Below, piece by piece: positions 14,946 to 24,227 of a stretch of DNA of 64,000 bases; within the stretch, counting starts at the first letter, position 1; every line of letters starts with the position of its first letter. This DNA comes from Lysobacter firmicutimachus (GTDB taxonomy: Bacteria; Pseudomonadota; Gammaproteobacteria; Xanthomonadales; Xanthomonadaceae), in assembly GCF_037027445.1 (NCBI RefSeq), contig NZ_JBANDL010000002.1:930001-994000 (forward strand), read 5' to 3'. The position numbers and the translations under genes were made by a program. The notes under the pieces were generated by a model. That model did no database searches. It saw only the letters and a list, made by a program, of their open reading frames with translations, and had not been told where the DNA came from.

Positions 14946-15319
14946 TGGCGGTGCTGTCGGTCGTCGATGGCTTGGCCTGCGGGGTCATCGCTTGGGTCTG
15001 CGGCGCGCTGTTGTTGAGCGCACACGGCGACCGTGCGCGAGCGATCGCGGTCAACTTCGGGCTCCTGATGCTCGCGGTCGGCACGGTCGCCTTGGCCTTC
15101 CTGCCTTCCGCCCAATCTGCCGAGGCGGTATGGGCGCTGCGTGCCGTCAAGTTGGGTGGCGCCGTGGTCGCGGCGGATCTGTACGGCCAACGCCTGGGCT
15201 GGGCCGCGCAAGCGCGCGCTGTGTATGGCTGGCTGGCGAACTGTCTGATCCAGGCTCGCATCTTCTGGCGTCGCGTCCGCACGTGGTCTGCGCGCCCGCG
15301 CTCCGGCGGTGCAACGTGA
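14942..15319 (+). CDS. membrane protein, second holin/antiholin candidate
   Basis: Product of 125 residues whose ATG overlaps the previous stop. Three hydrophobic segments are visible: GLACGVIAWVCGALLLSA, FGLLMLAVGTVALAFLP and a shorter AVYGWLANCLI. The tail is short and basic. Phage holin families of this plan are common, and with the gene before it this could be a holin-antiholin pair. No family name is claimed. Confidence 0.5.
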   Translation: MMAVLSVVDGLACGVIAWVCGALLLSAHGDRARAIAVNFGLLMLAVGTVALAFLPSAQSAEAVWALRAVKLGGAVVAADLYGQRLGWAAQARAVYGWLANCLIQARIFWRRVRTWSARPRSGGAT

Positions 15320-15696
15320 TCGCGGCCCTCGCCGCTGTCGCGACGGGTGCAGGTCGCTGGGCGGTGATCCTGGCGCTGGGGCTGCTGGCGAGCCTGTCAC
15401 TCAACTTGTGGCAATGGGAACGCGCGCGCACCGCGCAGCTGCGAATCGAGAACCGCGCGCTGGGTGCGGCACTGACCACGGTCCAGGCCCTCGCCACCGA
15501 CGCCACGCGCGACAACAAGGCGCTGCTGGCCGAGCTGGACGCGCTGATCGAGCGTGGCCGAACCACGCGTGCCGTCTATCGCCACGCAGCCACCCAAGCG
15601 CCTCTGCACGCGCAGTGCGCGCCGGGTGCGGAGCGCATTCAAGCCGTCAACCAAGGGCTCGGGCCGTCCGAGTCCTCTCCAGAGAGAGTGAAGTGA
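15316..15696 (+). CDS. inner-membrane spanin (Rz-like)
   Basis: Product of 126 residues starting at a GTG that overlaps the previous stop. One N-terminal anchor (WAVILALGLLASLSLNLWQW) is followed by a long helix, EIENRALGAALTTVQALATDAT-like in character, with a coiled-coil pattern, and a periplasmic tail with one cysteine. This is the layout of the Rz inner-membrane spanin. The outer-membrane partner is likely the lipoprotein at 16154. Confidence 0.65.
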   Translation: MIAALAAVATGAGRWAVILALGLLASLSLNLWQWERARTAQLRIENRALGAALTTVQALATDATRDNKALLAELDALIERGRTTRAVYRHAATQAPLHAQCAPGAERIQAVNQGLGPSESSPERVK

Positions 15697-16157
15697 TGCA
15701 AAAGAACACAGTGGCCACCCCGGTCGAGACCCATGTGCTGATGCTGATGGTGAAACCGGAGGGCGGCGAGAGGACAATGGGACACAAGCGGCCGGAGACC
15801 GGGCCAGCTCCGACGTTGGGCCATGGCGTAGCGAGAGCGGCGCAGGCCGAGACATCGCTCCCCATGTCGGCAGTGACCAGCGACCCGAACTCGTTGCCGA
15901 GTCCGATTGTCGCGACGTGCGTGGAACTCGGCGAGGAACAACTGATCAGTCATGACCTGATCGATCGCTTGGTCAAGCGTCTGCTGCCGGTGCTGGCGCG
16001 CGAGGCGCCGAGCGGCACGGTCACGCCCACCATCAACGCGCTTCCCCCGGTCCTGTCCGCGCAGTCGCCGCTACATTCGGACTTGCAAGACCGAGTGAAG
16101 CGGCAACGTGAGATCAATCGACGGCTGCGTAGCCTTCTGGAGCGGGTCGTCGTTTGA
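15696..16157 (+). CDS. hypothetical protein within the lysis cassette
   Basis: Product of 153 residues. Its ATG overlaps the stop of the spanin gene (TGATG). The N-terminal half is low in structure, the C-terminal half helical, ending in LQDRVKRQREINRRLRSLLER, a basic heptad-like stretch. There is no signal or membrane segment. It lies between the two spanin-like genes, an unusual place; the function is unknown. Confidence 0.55.
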   Translation: MQKNTVATPVETHVLMLMVKPEGGERTMGHKRPETGPAPTLGHGVARAAQAETSLPMSAVTSDPNSLPSPIVATCVELGEEQLISHDLIDRLVKRLLPVLAREAPSGTVTPTINALPPVLSAQSPLHSDLQDRVKRQREINRRLRSLLERVVV

Positions 16158-16456
16158 ACCAGCGCTGTATTGCTTGGGTCGCGCTGGTGATCGCGCTGGC
16201 TGGATGCAGCACCGCTCCGAGCGCCGGGCCAACCCCGGCGCTGTGCGATGCGCGCTGCGTCGCTCCATGTGTCGGTGAGCGCGGCGATACCGGTATCCGC
16301 TGGCAGTCTGAGCCCGACGACCCGGCCGCATTCGATGCGCTCGGTGAGGCGGTCATCCCGGCATTGACCGAGAAGTTGCGGCGGTGCGAACTGCACCGAC
16401 GCGCCTGTGAACAATGCTTGCGGCGCTTACACGAGCGCGGCGTGATCGCACTTTAG
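16154..16456 (+). CDS. outer-membrane spanin lipoprotein (Rz1-like)
   Basis: Product of 100 residues starting at TTG in a TTGA overlap. The N-terminus NQRCIAWVALVIALAGC ends in a lipobox (LAGC), followed by a Pro/Ala/Ser stretch and several cysteines (CDARCVAPC). Small lipoproteins with this sequence character beside an Rz-like gene are outer-membrane spanins. It is longer than most Rz1, with a helical C-terminus. Confidence 0.6.
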   Translation: MNQRCIAWVALVIALAGCSTAPSAGPTPALCDARCVAPCVGERGDTGIRWQSEPDDPAAFDALGEAVIPALTEKLRRCELHRRACEQCLRRLHERGVIAL

Positions 16457-16466
16457 GCGGAACGTC

Positions 16467-17162
16467 ATGAACGACCCTATCCAAGCCGCGCCCGATGCCG
16501 TTCGGGCCGCATACCAAAGGCTTACACCTAAGCGCGCCGCGTTCGCCCTCGCCATCCCTACCGCTCCGAGCTTGGTGCAGGCCGCCGTCAGTGCTGGTTA
16601 CACCGACAAAGCCGCCAAGGCGAAAAGCAGTGGCTTGGCGCAGCATCCAGACGTGAAGGTTGTTGTGGATTGGCTGACCAGTACGACCCTGGCGGCGGCG
16701 CAACTAACGGTCGAAGGCGTCATGCGTGAGTTGGCCGCGCTAGTGTTCGCCGATCCCGCGGCTCTATTTGACCCGAACACGGGAGCGTTGAAGCCGCCCC
16801 GCGCTTGGCCAGAGGCGGCCGGCAAGTTCGTTACGGCCGTCGATGTAGCCGATCTCTACGAGGGCAGCGGAGACGACCGAACGAAGGTCGGCGAGGTCCA
16901 TAAGCTCAAGTTCGCCGACAAGCTGGGGGCAGTCAACACCGCTCTGAAGTTGCTGAACGCATTCCCGGAAAAGAAGAAGGCTGTGACCCATACGCATCGG
17001 GTAGGTGTCGTCGTAGTGCCCGCGAAGCAGCCTTGGGGAGACGCGGGAACGGCTGCCCAAGGCTCGGCCGCCCCTCTGGTTTCGCCACCGCTGACCACGT
17101 CCACCCAGTTTAGGCTGACTAAATCTCTAATTCGAGACGATAACGGCTCAATTCCAGAATAA
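16467..17162 (+). CDS. terminase small subunit
   Basis: Product of 231 residues. LTPKRAAFALAI, followed by LVQAAVSAGYTDKAAKAKSSGLAQHPDV, is the helix-turn-helix of the small terminase family (Terminase_2 type), which recognises the packaging site. VADPAALFDPNTG-like text and a central helical region (KLGAVNTALKLLNAF) would form the oligomerisation part. The gene order small subunit, then large subunit, is broken by one foreign gene. Confidence 0.8.
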   Translation: MNDPIQAAPDAVRAAYQRLTPKRAAFALAIPTAPSLVQAAVSAGYTDKAAKAKSSGLAQHPDVKVVVDWLTSTTLAAAQLTVEGVMRELAALVFADPAALFDPNTGALKPPRAWPEAAGKFVTAVDVADLYEGSGDDRTKVGEVHKLKFADKLGAVNTALKLLNAFPEKKKAVTHTHRVGVVVVPAKQPWGDAGTAAQGSAAPLVSPPLTTSTQFRLTKSLIRDDNGSIPE

Positions 17163-17218
17163 ACGTCTGTAGCGAATTGCTAGCCTGTAGCCCCTGCTAG
17201 CGAAGAGTGGTTCTATTT

Positions 17219-18346
17219 ATGGTGACATCGTTTGGGAAAATCCATTGCTGCAAAGCGTTTCGTCTAATGGACGAAACGCCACGCCTGGACTTTAGCCGGG
17301 TCAGCCTCAACATGATGACGGGTAGGCAGACGCAGCTGACCCTGGACACTAATGTGGTCATCAGCATGATCGATTGCTGTAAGACCGATGCCGCTGCTGA
17401 TGACTCAACACTGAAGAAAAACGGGCTGCTGGAGTTCGTGAATTTTCTGCGTGACTGCAACAGACTGAATCTAGCCTATTGCATAAGCCCTTACTTCGCT
17501 CTGATCGAAATGCCTGCTGATCAAGCTGAGGTTGCCGCACAGGCGGTAGAGATTTTTCCTGTTAAGTTTGGACTGACATGGACCGACGCGGAGAATAGCT
17601 TGGCGCCTGATCTATCAAAAGTAGGGCGTCGCACAAAAACTGATCGTTACCTGGGGCTGAGGGATGATGAGAGTGTATTTATGTCGCAGTATTATGGCGG
17701 CCTTCTTATGCTTTTACTGGTAGCTCGGGATTTTCGCGAGTCGGAGCCATTCGATCAATTCAAGGCGTTCTTGCGTCTGTCGAGAGCCCATCTAGACATC
17801 GTTTCATCTCGCATCATCCAGATAGCGAGATTTGTGCTCGCTCCGGCCCAGGTTGAAGGAACGGAGCTCCACGAATTGTGGAAGGACATCGTGTTGAACT
17901 TTACTCAGCGCGAAAAGCCACTGCAGCGATACCCATCAAGCTTTCATCAGATGGACAAGGCCGCAATGAACGGTGCTCACGACCTCGTGGTGCTGGACTC
18001 AGCCCTTGTCGTGGAGAGCAGGGGATTAGGAGGAGTTGACGCTGATCCATGGCTAGTTACTGGTGATAGGAAGCTCGCTTCATTGGTGCGTGCTATTCAC
18101 CATGTGGGTCGGGATAGGAGCGAAGCCGGAAAGAGGCTAGAGAGGGATATTCTCGCCCATCACGGCGATTACTGGACAAAAACTGAAATCGAAATTGCGG
18201 TCCAACAGCCGCGAATGAGCGGAAAGCTGGATTTAGATTGCCTCAAACGGCAGGCCTTAGCTATCAGGGCGCTCGCTGAAAGAAACACTAGAATTTCGCT
18301 CGACTTGCTTGACTCCGCGGTACCGGGTACTCGACGTTCCTTGTGA
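17219..18346 (+). CDS. PIN-like nuclease domain protein inserted between terminase genes
   Basis: Product of 375 residues from the ATG at 17219; a GTG at 17207 and an ATG at 17267 are alternatives. LTLDTNVVISMIDC starts like a PIN domain with the first acidic residue. Further on, NGAHDLVVLDSALVVES, then DPWLVTGDRKLASLV, match the closing strand with an Asp and a TGD motif. The middle is helical (YYGGLLMLLLVARDF). PIN domains are mostly RNases. The gene sits between the small and large terminase subunits and has lower GC and less biased codons than both, as expected of a moron gained by transfer. It may be a superinfection-exclusion or host-directed gene; this is inference. Confidence 0.6.
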   Translation: MVTSFGKIHCCKAFRLMDETPRLDFSRVSLNMMTGRQTQLTLDTNVVISMIDCCKTDAAADDSTLKKNGLLEFVNFLRDCNRLNLAYCISPYFALIEMPADQAEVAAQAVEIFPVKFGLTWTDAENSLAPDLSKVGRRTKTDRYLGLRDDESVFMSQYYGGLLMLLLVARDFRESEPFDQFKAFLRLSRAHLDIVSSRIIQIARFVLAPAQVEGTELHELWKDIVLNFTQREKPLQRYPSSFHQMDKAAMNGAHDLVVLDSALVVESRGLGGVDADPWLVTGDRKLASLVRAIHHVGRDRSEAGKRLERDILAHHGDYWTKTEIEIAVQQPRMSGKLDLDCLKRQALAIRALAERNTRISLDLLDSAVPGTRRSL

Positions 18347-18436
18347 TCCTAACGGTGCAGTCTCAATGGAAAGGCTGTTTCGCAGGTGGGCCTGTTAGAG
18401 GAAATGCCGCTGGGGCGACTTTCAAATTACTGACCT

Positions 18437-19879
18437 ATGCAGACCACCTCTGTCGACGACGAGGTGGTTTGGCAGCCAACCGCAAAGCAAGCCGAATTCC
18501 TGGCATGCGACGACTTCGAGGTCCTGTATGGTGGCGCGGCTGGAGGTGGCAAGTCCGATGCACTTCTGATTGATGCGTGGGCGCTGGCGCATAACGGTCC
18601 CCAACACCCGCAGCACCGCGCGATCTTGTTCCGGCGTAGTTTCCCGGAACTGAAAGACCTGATCGACCGATCGCACGAACTGTATCCAGCGTTTATCGAA
18701 GGCGCGGTTTACGACAAGAACGAGCATCGCTGGCGCACGCCCTGGGGTGCGATGGTTGAGTTCGGCTACCTCAATCACGACAACGACCGCTTTAAGTACC
18801 GTGGCCGCGCCTGGAATGTCATTGGCTTTGACGAGCTGACGCTCTGGGCTACGCCGGTCTGCTACCTCTACCTGCTGTCGCGCAACCGCACCACGGCGCG
18901 CGATCTGCCGCGCTATATGCGCGCCACCACCAACCCCGATGGCGTCGGCCAGCGCTGGGTGATGGAACGATTCGCCATCGAGGAAGCTGGTGGCCCTGCG
19001 CGGCTGTCGGTGGAGATGGATTTCGAGGAAGAGGACGGCGCGGGTGGCTACCGCGAGGTAAAGCGAGCATTCCACCGAACCTTTATCCCCGCCAAGCTCG
19101 CCGACAACCGTCATCTTCGTGGTACCGGATATCGCGAGACTTTGATGATGCTCCCCCCGGAGGAGCGCGACGCGCTTCTGAGGGGACTCTGGCGCGGCAA
19201 TCGCGTCGAGGGCGCGTTCTACTTCCGCGAGCTGCAGGCGATGCGTGCCCAGCATCGCGTCGGCAAGGTGCTGCATGTGCCCGGCGTGCCGGTCAACACG
19301 TTCTGGGATCTTGGCTACAGCGACTTCAATTCCATCTGGTTCCATCAGCAGATCGGGCTGACGCATCGCTTCATCCGCAGCTACCAGAACAGCGGCTACG
19401 GAGTCGATCACTACGTGACGTTGCTGCAAGAACTTCAGCAGCAGCACGGCTACCACTACGGCACGCACTACCTGCCTCACGACGGCGCGCATCACTCCGG
19501 TCAGACCGGAAAGACGATGTATCAGCTCCTCAACGAGTCCATGCCAGGGCACAACTTCCAGATCGTGCCGCGCGTCCACGCCCTAATCGTGGGTATTCAA
19601 CAGACGCGCGCTGCCATGGCGTCTTGCTGGATTGACGACACGGAGTGCGCGGACGGACTGGCTTCGCTGGCCGCATACCGCAAGCGCTACAACAAGATCA
19701 TCAGCGCATTCGCGGACGAACCCATTCACGACAGCCACTCCAACTACGCCGATGCCTTCCGCCAGTTCGCGCAGGGCTACGACGGCGCGCGGATGGTTAT
19801 CACGAGTTCGTCGGCCGAATGGAAGCGTAAGTTGGCCTTGGCCCAGCGGGCCGCGCGCCGCAACCACATGACTGCCTGA
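18437..19879 (+). CDS. terminase large subunit
   Basis: Product of 480 residues. GGAAGGGKSDA (about 32-42) is the Walker A loop, VIGFDE (128-133) the Walker B with the catalytic Glu, and ATTNPDG (164-170) the coupling motif. The nuclease domain shows WDLGYSD with Asp291 and Asp296 and a later HSNYADAFRQFA segment. The motor packages DNA into the procapsid and cuts it. It follows a 90-base gap after the PIN-like gene and precedes the portal gene by nine bases. Confidence 0.93.
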   Translation: MQTTSVDDEVVWQPTAKQAEFLACDDFEVLYGGAAGGGKSDALLIDAWALAHNGPQHPQHRAILFRRSFPELKDLIDRSHELYPAFIEGAVYDKNEHRWRTPWGAMVEFGYLNHDNDRFKYRGRAWNVIGFDELTLWATPVCYLYLLSRNRTTARDLPRYMRATTNPDGVGQRWVMERFAIEEAGGPARLSVEMDFEEEDGAGGYREVKRAFHRTFIPAKLADNRHLRGTGYRETLMMLPPEERDALLRGLWRGNRVEGAFYFRELQAMRAQHRVGKVLHVPGVPVNTFWDLGYSDFNSIWFHQQIGLTHRFIRSYQNSGYGVDHYVTLLQELQQQHGYHYGTHYLPHDGAHHSGQTGKTMYQLLNESMPGHNFQIVPRVHALIVGIQQTRAAMASCWIDDTECADGLASLAAYRKRYNKIISAFADEPIHDSHSNYADAFRQFAQGYDGARMVITSSSAEWKRKLALAQRAARRNHMTA

Positions 19880-19888
19880 TCCGATTCG

Positions 19889-21967
19889 ATGACCGACACG
19901 ACCCGCCATCGCGACGTAGCGCGCGAGGTGTTCTGGCGTCTGGAGGAACTGCGCACACGCGGTCACGAGACCTACATGCTCCACGCGCGCCGCCTGGAGG
20001 ACTACTACCTTGGTGGTGGGCGACAGTGGCGAGCGCAGGATCGCCGCGCCGTCGAGGAAGAAGGCCGACCGGCGCACGAGGTAAACGTCTGCTTGCAGGC
20101 CATCAATGCGGCTGCCGGCTATCAGATTCAAAACCGCGTGGACATGGCCTATCTGCCGAAGGGTGGTCGGGCCGACGAAGCACAGGCCAAGGTGCTCTCC
20201 AAGGTCATCAAGCACGCCTTGGAGAACACCGAGTATCGGTACGCCGAGACCGACGCCTTCATGGACGGAATCATCCAGCAGCGCGGATACCTCGATATCC
20301 GCATGGACTACTCGGATAACGAGGAGGGTGAGCCGCGCATCATTACCCTCGATCCGCTAGACGTGCTACCGGACGCCGACGCCAAGGGCTACGACCCGGA
20401 TAGCTGGGCCGATTGCACGACCACTCGTTGGCTGACGGCCTTTGAGATCGAGCAGCACTACGGCCGCGCCGCGGCTCAGGAAATCGTGGGGTCGTCGCGC
20501 AACTACTGTGACACCGATAACTGGTGGACCGATGTGGGTGTGCGCCGGGAGGGATTCGCTTCGATGCCCCCCAGCTACGCGATGAGTGTGGGCTACTACG
20601 GCACGGAAGGTCCGTGGCGTCGCTACCGCATCGTGGATCGACAGGCGAACGAGTATCAGCCGACCTTGGTCGCGCGATGGCCTACGGGTGACCTGCGCAT
20701 TGTGGAGGGGCTTCCGAGCGAGCATTTGGGCTGGCTGATCGACCAGGGCGTATATGTGACGCGTCGACGCATGCGCCGGGTTCGATGGCAGGTCTGCGCA
20801 CCGGAGGTCTGCCTGTACGACCAGCTCAGTCCTTACGAGCACATCACGGTCGTTCCTTACTACCCCTACTTCCGGCGCGGTCGCACCATCGGGATGCTGG
20901 ACAACGCCGTCAACGTCCAAGACATCCTCAATAAGTTCATCAGCCAGTACGCCCATATCGTTAATGCGAGCGCCAACGGCGGCTGGCAGGGCGAAGCCAA
21001 CGCCCTGGCCAACATGACAGATGAACAGTTTGCCGAGGACGGGGCGCAAACCGGCTTGGTGCTCCTGCGCAAGCCCAATACCCAACCGTTCCAGAAGATC
21101 GAGCCGAACCAGCCCCCGACCGGCATCGAGAAAATGATCGAGTTCGCCGCCGGCCACATGCAGGCGGTCACGGCGATCAACGAGAGCTTGAACGGCCAGG
21201 GTGGAGCGGACATGAGCGGCGTCGCGATCCAGGCGCGGCAGCACGCGGCGCAGCAAGCGCTGGGCGTCACGCTCGATAACCTGGGTCGCACGCGCAAGCT
21301 GGTATCAACCCGAATGCGCAAGCTGGTGCAGCGCTTCATGGGCGGCCCTCGCATCATCCGAATCAGCGAGCCCGACCCGTATGGCGTGGATCGACGCGTT
21401 CCGCTTCTGCTGAACATGCCGCAGGAAGACGGCACGATCCTGAACGACCTGACGCTAGGCGAGTACGACGTTACCGTCACCGAGCAACCGTACACCGTCA
21501 CGTTCGACAACAGCCAATTCGAGCAACTGCGCACGATGGTCAAGGAGATGGGGGTTCCAATTCCCCATCATTTGATCGTGAAGGCGTCGACGTTGGCGAA
21601 CAAGTCGGAAATTGCGGACGCACTGCGCGAGGCCGAAGGCAAGGCCGATCCGGTGGCCGAGGCAGAAGCGGCGCTCAAGCAAGCGCAGGCGCGGCTGGCG
21701 CACAACCAGGCTGTCAGCGAGGCCGTCGAAACCCAGTTCAGCGCGCTGCGTACGGCCGAGATCATTACGACCATCCCCCAAACAGCGGCCATTGCCGACG
21801 CGCTGCTGCGATCGGCCGGCTTCGAAGACCAAGACGCCGCGCCCATCGTGCCGAGCGCACTGGCAGGTGGTGAGTCTGGAAGCATCGACCACGCCGAGAA
21901 CACGTATCCCCTGACGCCCGACAACCCCAATAGGGGATTGACGGCCGGAATGACTGCAACTCCCTAA
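19889..21967 (+). CDS. P22-type portal protein
   Basis: Product of 692 residues, as long as P22-type portals. GHETYMLHARRLEDYYLGGGRQW, AINAAAGYQIQNRVD and LDPLDVLPDADAKGYDPDSWAD follow the P22 portal family. The last ~100 residues (for example EAEAALKQAQARLAHNQAV) form a long helical barrel as in P22. The portal is the dodecameric gate for DNA entry and binds terminase and the tail. This family is usual in short-tailed phages. It lies directly before the scaffold gene. Confidence 0.88.
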   Translation: MTDTTRHRDVAREVFWRLEELRTRGHETYMLHARRLEDYYLGGGRQWRAQDRRAVEEEGRPAHEVNVCLQAINAAAGYQIQNRVDMAYLPKGGRADEAQAKVLSKVIKHALENTEYRYAETDAFMDGIIQQRGYLDIRMDYSDNEEGEPRIITLDPLDVLPDADAKGYDPDSWADCTTTRWLTAFEIEQHYGRAAAQEIVGSSRNYCDTDNWWTDVGVRREGFASMPPSYAMSVGYYGTEGPWRRYRIVDRQANEYQPTLVARWPTGDLRIVEGLPSEHLGWLIDQGVYVTRRRMRRVRWQVCAPEVCLYDQLSPYEHITVVPYYPYFRRGRTIGMLDNAVNVQDILNKFISQYAHIVNASANGGWQGEANALANMTDEQFAEDGAQTGLVLLRKPNTQPFQKIEPNQPPTGIEKMIEFAAGHMQAVTAINESLNGQGGADMSGVAIQARQHAAQQALGVTLDNLGRTRKLVSTRMRKLVQRFMGGPRIIRISEPDPYGVDRRVPLLLNMPQEDGTILNDLTLGEYDVTVTEQPYTVTFDNSQFEQLRTMVKEMGVPIPHHLIVKASTLANKSEIADALREAEGKADPVAEAEAALKQAQARLAHNQAVSEAVETQFSALRTAEIITTIPQTAAIADALLRSAGFEDQDAAPIVPSALAGGESGSIDHAENTYPLTPDNPNRGLTAGMTATP

Positions 21968-21984
21968 CCTGAAGTCCGACACCT

Positions 21985-22968
21985 ATGCCCGATATCGATC
22001 CGACTGACTTGAATCCCCACCGCATCACCGAGGAGCAGCGTGCGGCCTTACATGCCGCTGATCCCGATGCCTTTGATGATGACCTCATCGAGGAATCTGG
22101 CGAGGTAACGGTGAGCGAATCGCCGTCCCAGCCCTACGAACCGGTCAGCGTGCCGGAGACCGAGACGGCCCCGCCCGCGCGCGGCTCGGTCCCGATGATT
22201 CCGAAACCGCGCCTGGATGAGGTACTCAACCGCGTCTCGGAGCTAGAGCGACAACTGCGCGACCGCGATGCGCGTGACGCCGCGGTGGGCGTTGCCACGC
22301 AGGATCGGGACTTCGCTGCGGAGCGCGGTCAGGTCAAGGCGCAGTGGGATGCCGAGATTGCCACGCTGAAGAAGCAATGGGACGATGGCGATCTTGATGC
22401 GGACGAATACCATGATCAGCGTGACGCCCTCACCAACAAGTACAGCGAGCGGGGGCACGCGCTAACCGTCGAAGAAGCACGGCACGTCGCAAAGGCCGAA
22501 CGTGTAGCCGCGAGTCAGCAAGCCGCGCAAGAGGCGGCACAGACGAGTTGGAACCAAAAGATCGCCGAGTGGGTTGCTGCGAACGACGCGTTCATGGCCA
22601 ATCCGATCCGAAAGAAAGCAGTGGCCGATCTTCTGGCCGAGTTGGATACGCAGGGCGACGGCTCGCTCGACGACGATGCGCTCATCGCGCTGATGCAGGA
22701 GCAAGCCTTCGACGCATTCGGGTGGACCGCGCCGGCAGCACGCGCGCCAGTTCCGGCCGTCGACCCACGAACCGTTGCGATACAGGCACGTCATGCGGCT
22801 GCGGCGCGCGCGGCGGCAGCGGCATCCGCGGCCCCGCCCCACGTGGCGGGCGGCGCGGGCACGGGAAGCCGTGACCTGATCATCGATCTTGAACAGATCA
22901 AGCCGGGAGACTTCAAGAAGATCCCGGAAAGCACCCAGAGAGCTTTACTCGGGGAGGATTTGCCGTAG
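21985..22968 (+). CDS. capsid scaffolding protein
   Basis: Product of 327 residues, acidic and largely helical. The N-terminal ~65 residues are disordered, then come coiled-coil stretches (LNRVSELERQLRDRDARDAAV; EIATLKKQWDDG), and an Ala-rich tail before a short C-terminal motif (DLIIDLEQIKPGDFKKIP). This layout and the position between portal and capsid indicate the internal scaffold. Two foreign genes separate it from the capsid gene. Confidence 0.7.
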   Translation: MPDIDPTDLNPHRITEEQRAALHAADPDAFDDDLIEESGEVTVSESPSQPYEPVSVPETETAPPARGSVPMIPKPRLDEVLNRVSELERQLRDRDARDAAVGVATQDRDFAAERGQVKAQWDAEIATLKKQWDDGDLDADEYHDQRDALTNKYSERGHALTVEEARHVAKAERVAASQQAAQEAAQTSWNQKIAEWVAANDAFMANPIRKKAVADLLAELDTQGDGSLDDDALIALMQEQAFDAFGWTAPAARAPVPAVDPRTVAIQARHAAAARAAAAASAAPPHVAGGAGTGSRDLIIDLEQIKPGDFKKIPESTQRALLGEDLP

Positions 22969-23162
22969 GAAACTGAGGTGGTGATCGTGTTTTGGCCTGG
23001 CCGTTACATGGTTTTGAGCCGCTGGTGGCCTCCTGCAGCCCCGACTTCCGTTTTGGCCAATTTTCTCGTTCAGGTGGGACCCCATCTAACGCTGTGAGAC
23101 CCGGACTTGAAATAATCGTCGTGCGCGTGATTCCATGCCGACAGTAGCAAAAGGAGGCGCGC

Positions 23163-24227
23163 ATGGGTTTTCTGTCGGATACGGAACTGGACGGGCTCTC
23201 GATAGTCCGAATGAATTTTCAAGTGGTTGGCGAGGGGGCGTTTACTCCGAGGCCGGCAATGCCGAGTGTCGAGCAAGCGGATTTTTTCCTCGGCAGGGTG
23301 CGCGACATTGACATCTCTGCGGCGTTTTCGTTTGAGCCAACGTCGGAAACGATGGAGATCATACGAGCGATCGCAGCCGGTGATCAAAGATTTGCTAACG
23401 GTGCGGTTGCACTGGCTCGTGATTTTGATCGCCAGCATGTGGGCCAGAGTAAAGCGGGGGCATTCTTCGCGTTTGAATTGTCTGCGAACGATCCTGCGGT
23501 AAAGCTCTATGCCTTGCTCAAGTATGACTATAGCGAAGTGCTCACTCTTCGCCAGAGCAGTGCGAGAGGGCAGTTGCGTAAGATAGTTCAAGCATTTGTA
23601 AAAGATAAGCGTGCGCTGCAAAAATCGGCGCTGATACGTGTCGTAAATGGAAACGTTGAGGCAGAAATATCGGCGACCGACCGCGGGGCTCGTTCGCCGA
23701 GCATTACGGATTTTTTCACGCGCTTTTTGCAGGTTAAACGAGAGCGTGATGACGTTGAGTTGAACAAGGCCGCAAGCGACGCATTGCTGGAGATCCTGAA
23801 CACTGTGCCAGTAGCTCATTGGCCCAGCGGGCGGGCGACGGCGCTATCAACGATGCGAGAAGCATTGCGGACGTCTCGTGAGATTAGTGATGACGTGGTT
23901 ATCAATGCTGTTTGGGTGGCAGCAGGTCGGCCTAATGACGAAGAGCTAACTGATGCGCTGCGCAAACGAGCGGTTGCAGCGCTGAAAAAGAAAAAAATTT
24001 CGGGCTTGAGCTTCCAAACGAACAGCACCGTTTTTAAGGTGGCTTCTAAGCGAAAGATCAGAACTGTGGAAAACGTTCGGATTGAGTTTCCGGATTCGCT
24101 CAGTGGAGTGGTCGTAGACACTGCTAAAGAAGCAGATGGCTCCGCTGTTATTACAATCAGAACACAGCAAATTGCGAGTGATGAAGTTGTCACTGAAACC
24201 ATTGGGAACGTTCGTCAACTTACTTAA
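23163..24227 (+). CDS. NdpA/YejK-like protein, first gene of an inserted pair
   Basis: Product of 354 residues with an excellent binding site (AAAGGAGGCGCGC) before its ATG. The order AGAFFAFELS, then LYALLKYDYSEV, a nucleotide-length helix, then SITDFFTRFLQV followed by ADALLEIL-like text, resembles the 37-kDa nucleoid-associated protein family (NdpA/YejK); the match is by eye and distant. No membrane segment is present. The second gene starts inside its end. GC is clearly lower than in the phage genes, with many A/T-ending codons. It lies between scaffold and capsid genes, a place for cargo. A role in defence or exclusion is inferred. Confidence 0.5.
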   Translation: MGFLSDTELDGLSIVRMNFQVVGEGAFTPRPAMPSVEQADFFLGRVRDIDISAAFSFEPTSETMEIIRAIAAGDQRFANGAVALARDFDRQHVGQSKAGAFFAFELSANDPAVKLYALLKYDYSEVLTLRQSSARGQLRKIVQAFVKDKRALQKSALIRVVNGNVEAEISATDRGARSPSITDFFTRFLQVKRERDDVELNKAASDALLEILNTVPVAHWPSGRATALSTMREALRTSREISDDVVINAVWVAAGRPNDEELTDALRKRAVAALKKKKISGLSFQTNSTVFKVASKRKIRTVENVRIEFPDSLSGVVVDTAKEADGSAVITIRTQQIASDEVVTETIGNVRQLT

